DNA from: Gaiellasilicea sp046594445
GTDB lineage: Bacteria > Actinomycetota > Thermoleophilia > Gaiellales > Gaiellaceae
Assembly (NCBI GenBank): GCA_046594445.1
Contig: JBKJSM010000122.1
Coordinates: 9,284-73,283 of the forward strand
Reading direction: 5' to 3'
DNA length: 64,000 nucleotides
The notes under the pieces were generated by a model. It was not told the DNA's origin and did no database searches. It was given only the letters and a program-made list of their open reading frames with translations. Positions 43,201 through 51,296 of this stretch are shown here, piece after piece; within the stretch, counting starts at the first letter, position 1, and each line of letters opens with the position of its first letter. The position numbers and the translations under genes were made by a program.

Positions 43201-43719
43201 ACGCTTGAACTTGCCGAGTCCCGCGGCCTCCTCGACGAGCTCGCGCCGCTCCTCCGGCTTCGATGCGAGCACCGCCTCGACCTTGCCCTGGCTGACGATC
43301 GAGTGCATCGAGCCGCTGAGACCGACGTCGGCGAGGAGCTCGACGAGATCGGTGCGCCGCACCTGCGCCTTGTTGACGAGGTACTGGCCCTCGCCGCCGC
43401 GGTGCAGCCGGCGCGCGATCGAGACCTCGGAGAAGTCGAGGCCGCCGAGCTGTCCGTCCTCGTTGTCGAAGACGAGCTCAACCTCGCACGAGTCGGCCGG
43501 CTTGCGGTCCTCGGCGCCGTTGAAGAGGACGTCGTCCGGCTTGTCGGCGCGGAGCTCGGACGGCGTCAGCGAGCCCGCGGCCCAGACGATCGCGTCGGCG
43601 ACGTTCGACTTGCCGGAGCCGTTCGGGCCGACGACGACGGAGACGCCAGGCTCGAACTTCAGCTCGAGCGTGTCCGGGAACGACTTGAAGCCGCGCAGGC
43701 GGAGTGAGCGCAGGTGCAC
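40276..43719 (-). CDS. smc: chromosome segregation protein SMC
   Basis: 1147 residues. N-terminal head with Walker A VVGPNGSGKSNVADAI (about 28-44), coiled-coil arm (about 170-500), hinge (about 505-620), return arm (about 625-1000) and C-terminal head with LSGGEKALGAISFLFALF signature and Walker B FYLLDEVEAALDD. It forms condensin with ScpAB, which is not in this window. Each arm contains an internal tandem duplication (residues about 261-380 with 382-500, and about 630-772 with 773-915). GTG 43719 lies six bases after TACGTT; it begins MHLRSLRLRGFKSF, normal for SMC. Confidence 0.96.
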   Translation of the reverse strand: MHLRSLRLRGFKSFPDTLELKFEPGVSVVVGPNGSGKSNVADAIVWAAGSLTPSELRADKPDDVLFNGAEDRKPADSCEVELVFDNEDGQLGGLDFSEVSIARRLHRGGEGQYLVNKAQVRRTDLVELLADVGLSGSMHSIVSQGKVEAVLASKPEERRELVEEAAGLGKFKRRRHRAELKLARVGIQVERARDVEAEVRKRLRPLALQATAAERAEKLATEVAALRARIAQLDLAAADLRRLAVEERKTAAAIGRRSAQERLQALLVERQAAEEELADAAGRRESAIKALYRLQGASERITLRQEGAQALLANLRADLGEAEAASAEHTDESALALERAAADATAQARAAAAASGAGAERARAAQERLAGLERAAATRAEERLDALRSERQGIESELADAAGGREGATAALYRLGAARERIAMRNESVSVLRERLRFELAESEALAKRPGRSPADLEAAANDAMAAARAAAHARDDLAGRASLAQERLVALQQALAEREGIPPAARALADEGAALALSLLDVPPGSERAVAAALTWRASAVMAADPAAGLALLQRARDAGLGSLAVLVGRQPSERVAELPVVPLETLLSARVPSVTSEGFGFDPERGELWFAGEAAEAVLLELETRRRELAKEVAELQAKAKDADRAAAEAAEQAESAEAAYAQVAHLRATQTADPALLRRLGGVADRLDETLLAAVAIAARLEEPLRERADTGTGRTTELAAELARVGMLEHEARAESARATACAAAAELDRVRLGGEGPVRTLAAGEDERPRIEREARDLTEAAEHLAAAAAEEAEAARSAAGQVGASAGTGAALDPDLVRRVLAGAERLDETLAAAAVAASRFDAPLRARVDAGAARTGELGSTLRELGAAEVALRQSAEDAAQRSTEIEIELTRIEAEAADASRRLEEAGAEPSEGEDRDELAVRAERLEQRRIQLGQVNPLAKEEYEAEKERLAELEVQREDLEQSLKELADLRDELAETVERRFADTFHAVAEHFEDVAATLFPGGEGRLRLVEPDEEGGETGVEVELRPAGKKITRLGMLSGGEKALGAISFLFALFLAKPCPFYLLDEVEAALDDANIGRFVELLRRYADRAQFVVITHQKRTMEAADVLYGVTMGGDGVSQVVSRRLPQQEAAAAAS

Positions 43720-43725
43720 GGTAGG

Positions 43726-43731
43726 AACGTA
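43726..43731 (-). promoter_or_regulatory. -10 box, leaderless-type (smc)
   Basis: TACGTT, 6 bases before GTG 43719, in the rnc-smc gap. Confidence 0.4.
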
Positions 43732-43748
43732 ACCTCGGCGGCGGACAG

Positions 43749-44372
43749 CTAGGGGATTACGCCGATCGCCGCCAGCGCTTCCTTCGCCGCCGCCTGCTCG
43801 GCCTCTTTCTTCGTCCGGCCCGTCCCGATCCCGAGCTCCTCCCCGTCGATCTGCGCCGCGCAGGAGAAGTAGCGCTCGTGGGCCGGCCCCTCGACGTCGA
43901 GCACCGCGTAGCTGACGCTCCGCCCCGACTTCGCCAGGGTCTCCTGTAGCTCCGTCTTGTGGTCGACGTGCGTCGTGCTCGCGTACTCGATCCGGTCTGA
44001 GAACGCTGCCACGATCGCGGGTGCAATCGGCTCGTACCCGTGCTCGAGGAAGAGCGCCGCCATCGCCGCCTCGAGCAGGGCCGCGGTCACGTTGCGGCTC
44101 TTGAGGATCCGCTTCAGCTCGTCGCCCGTGATGTCGGCGTCGGCGGCGGCCTGGCCGAGCCGTTCGCCCAGCTCGAGCTCGCGCGCCACCGCCGCGCAGC
44201 TCTGCCGGGAGACGACGTGCGAGCGGATCTTCGCGAGCCGGCCCTCAGACGCGTCCGGGTAGCGGTCGTACAGCTCCTTGGCGATCGCGAGCTCGAGCAC
44301 GCTGTCGCCGAGAAACTCCATCCGCTCGTAGGACGAGGCGCGGTCGGGCGCCCAGGACGTGTGCGTGAACAC
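43749..44372 (-). CDS. rnc: ribonuclease III (start uncertain)
   Basis: At least 207 residues. RNase III domain with the catalytic signature ERMEFLGDSVLELAI and a second acidic site near AAMAALFLE, then a double-stranded RNA-binding domain (HKTELQETLA ... GTGRTKKEAEQAAAKEAL). The first conventional start is GTG 44372 (MFTHTSW), but the usual first helix (LGRLIDALPRERIEH) is encoded in frame upstream without ATG/GTG/TTG. Candidates are CTG 44408 or ATC 44441, the latter one base after the acpP stop. Processes rRNA and mRNA hairpins. Confidence 0.9.
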   Translation of the reverse strand: MFTHTSWAPDRASSYERMEFLGDSVLELAIAKELYDRYPDASEGRLAKIRSHVVSRQSCAAVARELELGERLGQAAADADITGDELKRILKSRNVTAALLEAAMAALFLEHGYEPIAPAIVAAFSDRIEYASTTHVDHKTELQETLAKSGRSVSYAVLDVEGPAHERYFSCAAQIDGEELGIGTGRTKKEAEQAAAKEALAAIGVIP

Positions 44373-44442
44373 GTGCTCGATCCGCTCGCGCGGCAGCGCG
44401 TCGATCAGGCGCCCGAGCGCGGTCGGATCGCCTGTCGGGATG

Positions 44443-44688
44443 CTACTGGTGCGTCGAGACGTAGTCGACGGCCTGCCCCACGGTCGTGATCTTCTGCGCG
44501 TCGTCGTCGGAGATCTTGATCCCGAACTGATCCTCGAGCTCCATGATCAGCTCGACGAGATCGAGTGAGTCCGCATCCAGATCCTCCTGGAACGACGCCT
44601 CCTCGGTGATCTCGGCGTCGTCGACGCCGAGCTGCTCGGTGAGGACTTCCTTGACCCGCTCGAACACTTCTTCACGCGACGCTGCCAA
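44443..44688 (-). CDS. acpP: acyl carrier protein
   Basis: 81-residue ACP with the phosphopantetheine attachment Ser in LDADSLDLVELIMELE. Carries growing acyl chains and supplies PlsX. I use TTG 44688, which gives the normal ACP length (MAASREEVFERV). An ATG at 44733 overlaps the plsX stop as ATGA, but its extra 15 codons have poor GC at third positions unlike coding DNA here. Confidence 0.92.
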   Translation of the reverse strand: MAASREEVFERVKEVLTEQLGVDDAEITEEASFQEDLDADSLDLVELIMELEDQFGIKISDDDAQKITTVGQAVDYVSTHQ

Positions 44689-44729
44689 AACGACCTCGCT
44701 TCTCGTTGGGTTGGGCGAAAGCGCGCCGA

Positions 44730-45707
44730 TCATACAGCTGCGGTCGAACGGTGTTCAGGAAGGCGCGCCGCGAGGCGGCCGACGAGGTCGTGCTCGACGC
44801 CACGCGCGGCCAGGCGGACCGCGTTCGCGAGCGCGACACGCGACGAGTTTCCGTGCGCGATCACCGAGAGGCCGCGCAGGCCGAGGAGGTAGGCGCCTCC
44901 GTAGGTGTCGGGGTCGAGCCGCTTGCGCAACCGCCGGGCAGCGGGACGGATCAAGAGGCCGCCGAGCTTGCCGCGCGGCGTCGCCTCGATCTCGGCGCGC
45001 AGCGCGTCGAGCACGGTGCGGATCGTCCCTTCGAGCAGCTTCAGCGCGACGTTGCCCGTGAACCCGTCGCAGACGACGACGTCTGCGGCCCCGGCGAGGA
45101 GGTCGCGGCTCTCCGCGTTGCCCACGAAGTGGAGCTCGCTCGACGCCAGCAGCGCATGCGCCTCGAGCGTCAGCTGGTTTCCCTTCTCGGGCTCCTCCCC
45201 GATCGAGAGCAGGCGCACCGTGGGGCTCGTGAGATCGAAGATCTCCTCGGCGAAGATTGCGCCCATGTGGGCGAACTGGAGCAGGTGCTCCGGCCGCGCG
45301 TCCGCGTTCGCGCCGGCGTCGATCAGGATCGAAGGGCCCTTCTCGGTCGGGATCATCACGGCGATCGCGGGCCGCATCGTTCCCGGCAGGCGGCGCAGGT
45401 GCAGGAGGCCGGCCGCGAGCATCGCCCCCGTGTTCCCCGCCGAGACGACTGCGTCCGCGCGCCCCTCGGCGACCGCGATGTGGGCCGCAACGAGCGACGA
45501 TCCAGGCTTCGCGCGCACGGCCTCGGTCGGCTTCTCGTGCATCTCGATCACCTCGGTCGTCTCGACGAGCGCGAGGCCGTGCGTGTCGGTCCCGGGGCTG
45601 CCGAAGAGGATGACCTCGATCCCGTCAGCTGCAGCGTCGAGAGCGCCCGCGACGATGTCCGCCGGACCCCGGTCGCCCCCCATCGCATCGACCGCGATGC
45701 GGGCCAA
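44730..45707 (-). CDS. plsX: phosphate acyltransferase PlsX
   Basis: 325-residue enzyme converting acyl-ACP and phosphate to acyl-phosphate for glycerolipid synthesis. N-terminal IAVDAMGGDRGP, SAGNTGAMLAAG, RPAIAVMIPT, VVCDGFTGNVALKLLEG and GGAYLLGLRG are family landmarks. TTG 45707 lies 2 bases after the rpmF stop. The acyl-phosphate pool is shared with the FakA/FakB route encoded 6-9 kb away. Confidence 0.94.
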   Translation of the reverse strand: MARIAVDAMGGDRGPADIVAGALDAAADGIEVILFGSPGTDTHGLALVETTEVIEMHEKPTEAVRAKPGSSLVAAHIAVAEGRADAVVSAGNTGAMLAAGLLHLRRLPGTMRPAIAVMIPTEKGPSILIDAGANADARPEHLLQFAHMGAIFAEEIFDLTSPTVRLLSIGEEPEKGNQLTLEAHALLASSELHFVGNAESRDLLAGAADVVVCDGFTGNVALKLLEGTIRTVLDALRAEIEATPRGKLGGLLIRPAARRLRKRLDPDTYGGAYLLGLRGLSVIAHGNSSRVALANAVRLAARGVEHDLVGRLAARLPEHRSTAAV

Positions 45708-45709
45708 GG

Positions 45710-45898
45710 CTACGGGGCGGGGGTGCGGAGCGGTTCGATCTCGCGCCCCTTGTACGTCTTGCACGTCGAGCACATGTGATGCGGACGCTTGGGCTGGTGG
45801 CAGGTCGGGCAGACGTTGACGCGCGGCGACTCGATGCCGTGCTGCGCGCGGCGCTTGTCGCGACGGGCCTTCGATGTTTTCTTCTTGGGGACTGCCAT
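45710..45898 (-). CDS. rpmF: 50S ribosomal protein L32
   Basis: 62 residues; VPKKKTSKARRDKRRAQH N-terminus and a zinc ribbon C-x2-C ... C-x2-C (CPTC, CSTC). The Cys-containing form suggests zinc storage and possible replacement by a Cys-less paralogue under zinc limitation, none seen here. Confidence 0.95.
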   Translation of the reverse strand: MAVPKKKTSKARRDKRRAQHGIESPRVNVCPTCHQPKRPHHMCSTCKTYKGREIEPLRTPAP

Positions 45899-45925
45899 GA
45901 GCGGCTGCGGAGTATAGCGGCGCTC

Positions 45926-46435
45926 TTAGAGCCGGTCGCGAAGCTTCTCGAGCGCCGACCAGCGCGGGTCGACGCTCTGCTCGTCGTGCACGTGCGGCTC
46001 GAGGTTCAGGTCCTTCCCGCAGACCGGGCAGAGGCCGAGGCAGTCGCGCGCGTGCAGGATCTGCTCCGGCAGCGCTAACGCGATCGCGTCCCGCGCCCAC
46101 GCGGTCAATTCCAGCTGCTCGTCGACGACGTACTCGCTGCGCAGCTCCTCGTCGGCGCCCGGCTTGTCCGCGTGGTACTCGCGGGCGTCGACGCTCACGT
46201 CGACCACGGCGTCGGCCAGGCAGCGCATGCACGGGCCGTGCAGCCGCACGTCGAACGCCAGCCTCAGGTCGAGCCCCGACGTCGCCTGCACGGCGGTCAA
46301 CGCCGCCTCGACCTCCGGCGGCACGGGCAGGTAGCGCTGGCCCCCGAGCTCGAACGGCTCGAGCTCGATCGCAATCGCGTCACGCTGCTCTTCGCCGGGT
46401 CGGAGACGCAGCCGGCGAAGTGGGAAGCGGGTCAT
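45926..46435 (-). CDS. DUF177/YceD family protein
   Basis: 169 residues. The gene almost always precedes rpmF and is linked to 23S rRNA accumulation in plants and bacteria; molecular role unclear. Cys pairs CMRC near the middle and CLGLCPVCG near the C-terminus match the family. ATG 46435 is the start of recognisable homology; the longer ORF to 46591 overlaps the coiled-coil gene. Confidence 0.85.
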   Translation of the reverse strand: MTRFPLRRLRLRPGEEQRDAIAIELEPFELGGQRYLPVPPEVEAALTAVQATSGLDLRLAFDVRLHGPCMRCLADAVVDVSVDAREYHADKPGADEELRSEYVVDEQLELTAWARDAIALALPEQILHARDCLGLCPVCGKDLNLEPHVHDEQSVDPRWSALEKLRDRL

Positions 46436-46445
46436 CCGACCCGGG

Positions 46446-46949
46446 CTAGAGGTAGCTGTCTTCGTCAGGCTCGCGAGGTCCGATGCCCGCGACGACGGAC
46501 TCCTGAGAGCGCTCGTGCAGCCGCTCGCGGCCGCGCTTGACGGCGGTGAGGAACTTGTCGAGGTTGACCTCGAGCGTCGAGAGGATCCCATCGGCCCAGT
46601 CCTCCATCTCGAGCCGCGTCTCGCGGGCCTGCCGGCGGGCGTCGTCGACGATTTCCTGCGCCTGGCGCTCGGCCAGCTTCACGATCTCGGTCTGGGAGGC
46701 CTCGCGCACGGCCTGCTCGCGCGCCTCGCCGAGGATCCGGTCGGTCTCGCGCTTCGCCTCGGCCAGCATCTCCTGCCGCTCCTTGACGATCCAGCGCGCC
46801 TGCTTGATCTCTTCCGGGATCGTCGCGCGCATCTGGTCGAGGATGTCGTAGATCTCCTCGCGGTCGATCCGCACTTGGTCGGTGAGGGGGACGGCCTTCG
46901 CGTTGTGCACGAGGTCGTCGAGCTTGTCGATCAGTACGAGGACGTCCAT
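46446..46949 (-). CDS. coiled-coil protein (DivIVA/ATP synthase b-like)
   Basis: 167-residue, highly charged, almost entirely helical protein. A short ordered N-terminus (VLIDKLDDLVHNAKAVPL) precedes a long coiled coil (about 45-150) rich in Ala, Glu, Arg. It resembles the DivIVA-like/ATPase proteins found next to coaD and DUF177 in actinobacteria; no function is established by sequence. May scaffold the pole or membrane. Confidence 0.7.
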   Translation of the reverse strand: MDVLVLIDKLDDLVHNAKAVPLTDQVRIDREEIYDILDQMRATIPEEIKQARWIVKERQEMLAEAKRETDRILGEAREQAVREASQTEIVKLAERQAQEIVDDARRQARETRLEMEDWADGILSTLEVNLDKFLTAVKRGRERLHERSQESVVAGIGPREPDEDSYL

Positions 46950-46958
46950 TGGCTCAGT

Positions 46959-47470
<512 letters not shown>

Positions 47471-47474
<4 letters not shown>

Positions 47475-48001
47475 GATGGGTGCTCGAACAGGGTGAGCCG
47501 CGCGGAACCGTACCGCCGTGACGTGCGGAGCGCGAGCGGCAGCTCCGGCTGGGTCCGGGCGCCGGTCTCGACGACGAGCAGCCCGCCGGGGGCGAGCACG
47601 CGCGCCAGGCGCTCGGCGAGCTTCGGCTCCAGCTCCGCCCATGCCTCGTAGGGCGGGTCGGCGAGGACGAGGTCATACGTGCGCGTCTCCTGCCGGAGCG
47701 TCCAGACCGCGTCGGCGCACACGACCCGCGCGCCCGTCAGCTTCAGCTTTTCGAGGTTGTCCGAGATCGCCCGGCACGCGGCCTTGTCGCTTTCCACGAA
47801 GGTGACGCTCGCGGCGCCTCGCGAGAGCGCCTCGAGCCCGAGCGCGCCCGAGCCGGCGAAGAGGTCGAGCACGCGAGCGCCGTCGACGGGGCCGATCAGG
47901 TTGAAGGCCGCCTCGCGCACGCGGTCGCCCGTCGGCCGAGTCGCAAGCCCCGTCGGCGCGACGATTCGCGAGCCGCGGTGCGTGCCGGCAATGATCCTCA
48001 T
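47471..48001 (-). CDS. rsmD: 16S rRNA (guanine966-N2)-methyltransferase
   Basis: 176 residues; RsmD methylates G966 of 16S rRNA. MRIIAGTHRGSRI start, SAM motif VLDLFAGSGALGLEALSRGA and catalytic LADPPYEAW. ATG 48001 overlaps the vapC stop (ATGA), so it is coupled to the toxin gene upstream. Confidence 0.94.
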
Positions 48002-48402
48002 GCGCCGGGGCTGAGAACCTCGAGGCCCGCGGCCTCGGCGGCCTCGGCGAGGCGGCGGTCGTAGACAAGCATTTCGCGTACACCGACCCGTAGGGCACTC
48101 GCGAGGTGGATCGCGTCGACGCTGCGCACCCGAACGGAGGTCCACGACACGGCGGCCTCCAGCAACTCTCGATCGACATCGACGAGGTCGGCCTCGTCGA
48201 GGCGCGCCCGTGCCCGCCGCGCTCCCTCGCCGCCGAGTCCGGCCACGCGAACCGCACGCAGCACCTCCACGACCGCGATCGAGCAGGTGGTCAGCTGGGG
48301 TGCGGTCTCGTTGAGGTACGCGTGCAGCGACGACGACTCCGGCTCGTCGACCACGAGCTTGACCAGCGCCGACGCGTCTGCGTAGACCTCCGTCTCAGTC
48401 GC
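47998..48402 (-). CDS. vapC: VapC-family PIN toxin, start codon apparently lost
   Basis: PIN-domain ribonuclease toxin. The full domain, about 134 residues from 48402, has all four acidic residues: Asp in YADASALVKLV, Glu in AVVEVLRA, Asp in SVDAIHLASAL and Asp in VYDRRLAEA. No ATG, GTG or TTG precedes the first Asp. The first usable codon, GTG 48354, would omit it and disable the enzyme. The frame upstream reads GCG-ACT-GAG, where GTG would give a perfect overlap with the antitoxin stop, so a T-to-C change may have killed initiation. Either inactive, or read from a rare start. Confidence 0.65.
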   Translation of the reverse strand, partial: ATETEVYADASALVKLVVDEPESSSLHAYLNETAPQLTTCSIAVVEVLRAVRVAGLGGEGARRARARLDEADLVDVDRELLEAAVSWTSVRVRSVDAIHLASALRVGVREMLVYDRRLAEAAEAAGLEVLSPGA

Positions 48403-48661
48403 CCCGATCGTCCGCCAGCGCCTCGCTCGCGGTGATCGGCCCCGTCTGCTTCAACGGCGCGGGCAACGGATACGTCGTCGGTCGAACCGCCGGCCGGAGC
48501 TTTCCCTCGGCGATCAGTTGGGCGCGACGATCCTCCTGGTAAGGCACGATCCTCGCGACCGGGTTCCCATCGTGCGTGATCTCGATCGACTCACCGTTGC
48601 GGACGCGCCGGATCGTCTGCGTCAGCGTGTCTCGAAGCTCGCGGATCCCGATGCGCGTCAT
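48395..48661 (-). CDS. Phd/VapB-type antitoxin
   Basis: 88-residue antitoxin. N-terminal Phd/YefM-like DNA-binding fold (IGIRELRDTLTQTIRRVRNGESIEITHDG) and a C-terminal Pro-rich arm that would wrap the toxin. ATG 48661 is chosen: TAGCAT ends 9 bases before it. A GTG at 48670 is directly against that box and is less likely. Overlaps the toxin frame. Confidence 0.8.
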   Translation of the reverse strand: MTRIGIRELRDTLTQTIRRVRNGESIEITHDGNPVARIVPYQEDRRAQLIAEGKLRPAVRPTTYPLPAPLKQTGPITASEALADDRGD

Positions 48662-48670
48662 TGTGGTCAC

Positions 48671-48676
48671 ATGCTA
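48671..48676 (-). promoter_or_regulatory. -10 box of the antitoxin gene
   Basis: TAGCAT, 9 bases before ATG 48661; the adjoining palindrome covers the expected -35 region. Confidence 0.45.
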
Positions 48677-48694
48677 CCACACGGCCTGGGTTGA

Positions 48695-48717
48695 CACGTC
48701 AGGTCCAACCTGACGTG
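48695..48717. promoter_or_regulatory. operator-like palindrome between antitoxin and zinc-finger genes
   Basis: CACGTCAGGT / ACCTGACGTG, 10-bp arms with a 3-base centre, framed by outward TTGACA and TGTCAA. It covers the antitoxin -35 region and is 38 bases from the divergent gene, so one regulator could control both. Confidence 0.6.
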
Positions 48718-48754
48718 GTTGTCAAGGTCACCCTGACAGTCGAAGGAGGAAGTC

Positions 48755-49147
48755 ATGCCTGGTGCGGTAGAAGTGGCCTCAACCGTTCGGTGTTCGTTTT
48801 GCCTCAAGCCGGCCCCTGAGGTCGACAAGTTGATCGCGGGTCTGGGGATCTACATCTGCGACCAGTGCGTTCGCCTCTGCGTGGGAATCCTGGAAAGTGC
48901 GCCTCCTGAACCCGAGGCCCCCGACTCGCAGCTTCCGTCATGGCAGTCGATGACCGATCAGGAGGTTCTCAGCAAGCTTCCCCGGATTGCGTCCGTTGCA
49001 TCCCAGGTCGAAGGGGGACTTCAGCGCTGGGTCGCCGAAGCGCGCCGCCGGGGCGCGTCCTGGGCTGACGTGGGCGCGGCTCTCGAGATCTCGCGACAGT
49101 CGGCTTGGGAGCGCTTCTCACGCAGCGAGTCGGAGGACTCGCCCTAG
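48755..49147 (+). CDS. ClpX-type C4 zinc finger plus HTH protein
   Basis: 130 residues. N-terminal C4 zinc finger of the ClpX type: CSFCLKP ... GLGIYICDQCVRLC (residues about 10-42), the module with which ClpX binds adaptors, but without any AAA+ domain. The C-terminus (about 95-128) looks like a helix-turn-helix: ASWADVGAALEISRQSAWERF. It may be a regulator or ClpP-system decoy; not known. Ribosome site AAGGAGGA precedes ATG 48755. The divergent neighbour is the antitoxin gene. Confidence 0.65.
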   Translation: MPGAVEVASTVRCSFCLKPAPEVDKLIAGLGIYICDQCVRLCVGILESAPPEPEAPDSQLPSWQSMTDQEVLSKLPRIASVASQVEGGLQRWVAEARRRGASWADVGAALEISRQSAWERFSRSESEDSP

Positions 49148-49207
49148 CCGACACCACGCGACGTGCCGGTTCCGCCGCCGATCAACCGACCGTCCGGCAT
49201 CAGCGCG

Positions 49208-51271
49208 CTACGACTCGCCGAGGTGCTCGGCCGCGCCGAGCATCGCGTCGACCTCGGCCGCCATCGTGCCGGCCGGCAGCGCCTGCGCGGCCGCGCGCGC
49301 CTGCTCGAGCAGCTCGCGGTCATGCGTGATCCTGGCGAACTTGAGATCGGAGAGGCCTGACTGCCGCGCGCCGATGAGAGCGCCGCCGCCGCGGATCTCG
49401 AGGTCCTTCTCGGCGAGCTCGAACCCGTCGGTCGAGGCGACCATCGCCTCGAGCCGGTCGTGCGCGCTCTCGGTCAACTCCTCCTTCGGTCTGGACACGA
49501 GCAGGCAGAACGACTGCTCCGCCCCACGCCCCACGCGGCCGCGCAGCTGGTGCAGCTGGGCGAGCCCGAAGCGGTCGGCCTCCTGCACGATCATGATCGT
49601 CGCGTTCGGGACGTCGACCCCGACCTCGATCACGGTGGTCGCGACGAGCACGTCCAGCTCGCGCGCCTTGAAGCGCGCCATCAGCGCCCGGCGGTCGGCC
49701 GGCTTGAGCCGCCCGTGCATGCAGCCGACACGGAAGCCCTTCAGCTCGCCTGCCCGCAGCTGCTCCGCCTCCTGCTCCGCGGCACGGGCCGTCGAGGTGG
49801 CCGACTCCTCGATCAGGGGGCAGACGACGTACGCCTGGCGGCCTTCGGCGAGGTGGGCGCGCAGGCGCGTGTAGGCCTCGGAGCTGCGCTCGTCCGTCAC
49901 CCAGGCGGTCACGATCGGCTTGCGACTGGCCGGCGGCTTCGCGATCTCGCTCACGGCGAGGTCGCCGTAGACGGTCAGTGCGAGCGTCCGGGGGATCGGC
50001 GTCGCCGTCATGTGCAGCACGTGCGGCGAGCGCCCCTCGGTGAGCGCGGAGCGCTGCTCGACGCCGAAGCGGTGCTGCTCGTCGACGACGGCAACGGCGA
50101 GGTCGCGGAACTCGAAGCCCTTCTGGATCAGGGCGTGCGTGCCGACGACGACGTCCGCCTGGCCGCCGATCTTCGACTTGACCGAGCCGGTGACAAGCGC
50201 GCAGCTGACGCCGAGCTCCATGCAGAGCCCCTCGATCGTCAGGAAGTGCTGCTCCGCAAGTGTCTCGGTGGGCGCCATCAGCGCGCCCTGCCGTCCTGCT
50301 TCAACCGCACGCAGGAGCGCATAGAGAGCGACCACGGTCTTGCCGGAACCGACGTCGCCCTGGAGCAGTCGCTGCATCGGAGTCGTACGGGCGAGGTCGC
50401 CGTTCAGCTCGGCGATCGCCGACTCCTGGTGCTCGGTCAGCTCGAACGGGAGCGCGGCGCGATAGCGGTCGATCAGCTCGCCCGGCTCGGGCAGCGCCGC
50501 AGCGACCTGCTGTTCGCGCTCGGCCGTCCGCCGCGCCAGGGCGAGCTGGAGTACGAGCAGCTCGTCGAAGGCGAGACGCTGCCTGCCCTGCTCCGCCTCC
50601 TCGAGCGACCGGGGCTTGTGGATGACGCTGAGCGCGTCCCCGCGCAGCGGCAGCCCGCGGGCGGACTTGAGGGCCGCCGGGAGCGGGTCGGGGCGGTCGG
50701 TCGCGAACGGGAGCGCCGCCTCGACGAGCTCGCGCAGCTTCACCGCCGAGATCTCCTCGCTCGCCGGGTAGACGGGTGCGAAGTCGGCGGTCGCCGAGCC
50801 GCCGTTGAGATCGAAGGATCGGACTGCGAAGCCGTAGCGGTTGGGCGCGCCGCGCAGACGGACGTGCGTGCCCGGCGTCAGCTTGTCCTTCAGCCACGGC
50901 TGGTTGAACCAGGTGGCGCTGATCTGGCCCGTTCCGTCGGACACCTGCGCGGTCAGGATTTGCAGCCTGCCGCGGCCGCGCCGCATCGAAGCGCTCAGAA
51001 CCTCCCCCTGGATCAACACCTCCTCCTCCCCGAAGAGGTCGGCGATCCGCTTCTCCGGCGCCGGCCGCTCGTAGCGGCGCGGCCGATGGTCGAGCAGGTC
51101 GCCGACCCGCTCGAGCCCGAGCTTCGCCAGCCGCTTCTTCAGCGTCGGGCCGACGCCCGGGAGCGAATCGAGCGGCGCCGCGAGGCGCGCAGGGTGGAAA
51201 CGCCCGCGCGTGGGCGGCCAGCCGGCTTCGGGCTGGTCCACGGCGGCGAAACCGGGCTGGGGCCGGCTCAT
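49208..51271 (-). CDS. recG: ATP-dependent DNA helicase RecG
   Basis: 687-residue branched-DNA helicase that remodels stalled forks. N-terminal wedge/OB domain (about 30-230), helicase domain 1 with LLQGDVGSGKTVVALYA (Walker A), VVDEQHRFGV (DEQH), HMTATPIPRTL, and domain 2 with ATTVIEVGVDVPNA and LHQLRGRVGRG. ATG 51271 is preceded by CATACT at six bases; the longer frame to 51364 overlaps fakB. Confidence 0.95.
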   Translation of the reverse strand: MSRPQPGFAAVDQPEAGWPPTRGRFHPARLAAPLDSLPGVGPTLKKRLAKLGLERVGDLLDHRPRRYERPAPEKRIADLFGEEEVLIQGEVLSASMRRGRGRLQILTAQVSDGTGQISATWFNQPWLKDKLTPGTHVRLRGAPNRYGFAVRSFDLNGGSATADFAPVYPASEEISAVKLRELVEAALPFATDRPDPLPAALKSARGLPLRGDALSVIHKPRSLEEAEQGRQRLAFDELLVLQLALARRTAEREQQVAAALPEPGELIDRYRAALPFELTEHQESAIAELNGDLARTTPMQRLLQGDVGSGKTVVALYALLRAVEAGRQGALMAPTETLAEQHFLTIEGLCMELGVSCALVTGSVKSKIGGQADVVVGTHALIQKGFEFRDLAVAVVDEQHRFGVEQRSALTEGRSPHVLHMTATPIPRTLALTVYGDLAVSEIAKPPASRKPIVTAWVTDERSSEAYTRLRAHLAEGRQAYVVCPLIEESATSTARAAEQEAEQLRAGELKGFRVGCMHGRLKPADRRALMARFKARELDVLVATTVIEVGVDVPNATIMIVQEADRFGLAQLHQLRGRVGRGAEQSFCLLVSRPKEELTESAHDRLEAMVASTDGFELAEKDLEIRGGGALIGARQSGLSDLKFARITHDRELLEQARAAAQALPAGTMAAEVDAMLGAAEHLGES

Positions 51272-51277
51272 CGGGCG

Positions 51278-51283
51278 AGTATG
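51278..51283 (-). promoter_or_regulatory. -10-like box, leaderless-type (recG)
   Basis: CATACT, 6 bases before ATG 51271; weaker than the others. Confidence 0.3.
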
Positions 51284-51296
51284 GCAGCCGGTCCGG

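Noticed and set aside
44689..44733. Longer ACP starting at ATG 44733
   Set aside because: Despite the ATGA overlap with plsX, the extra codons show poor third-position GC and make an atypically long ACP.
45708..46232. Fusion of rpmF region with PlsX in one long frame
   Set aside because: The upstream part is antiparallel-composition text out of frame with rpmF and DUF177; PlsX begins at TTG 45707.
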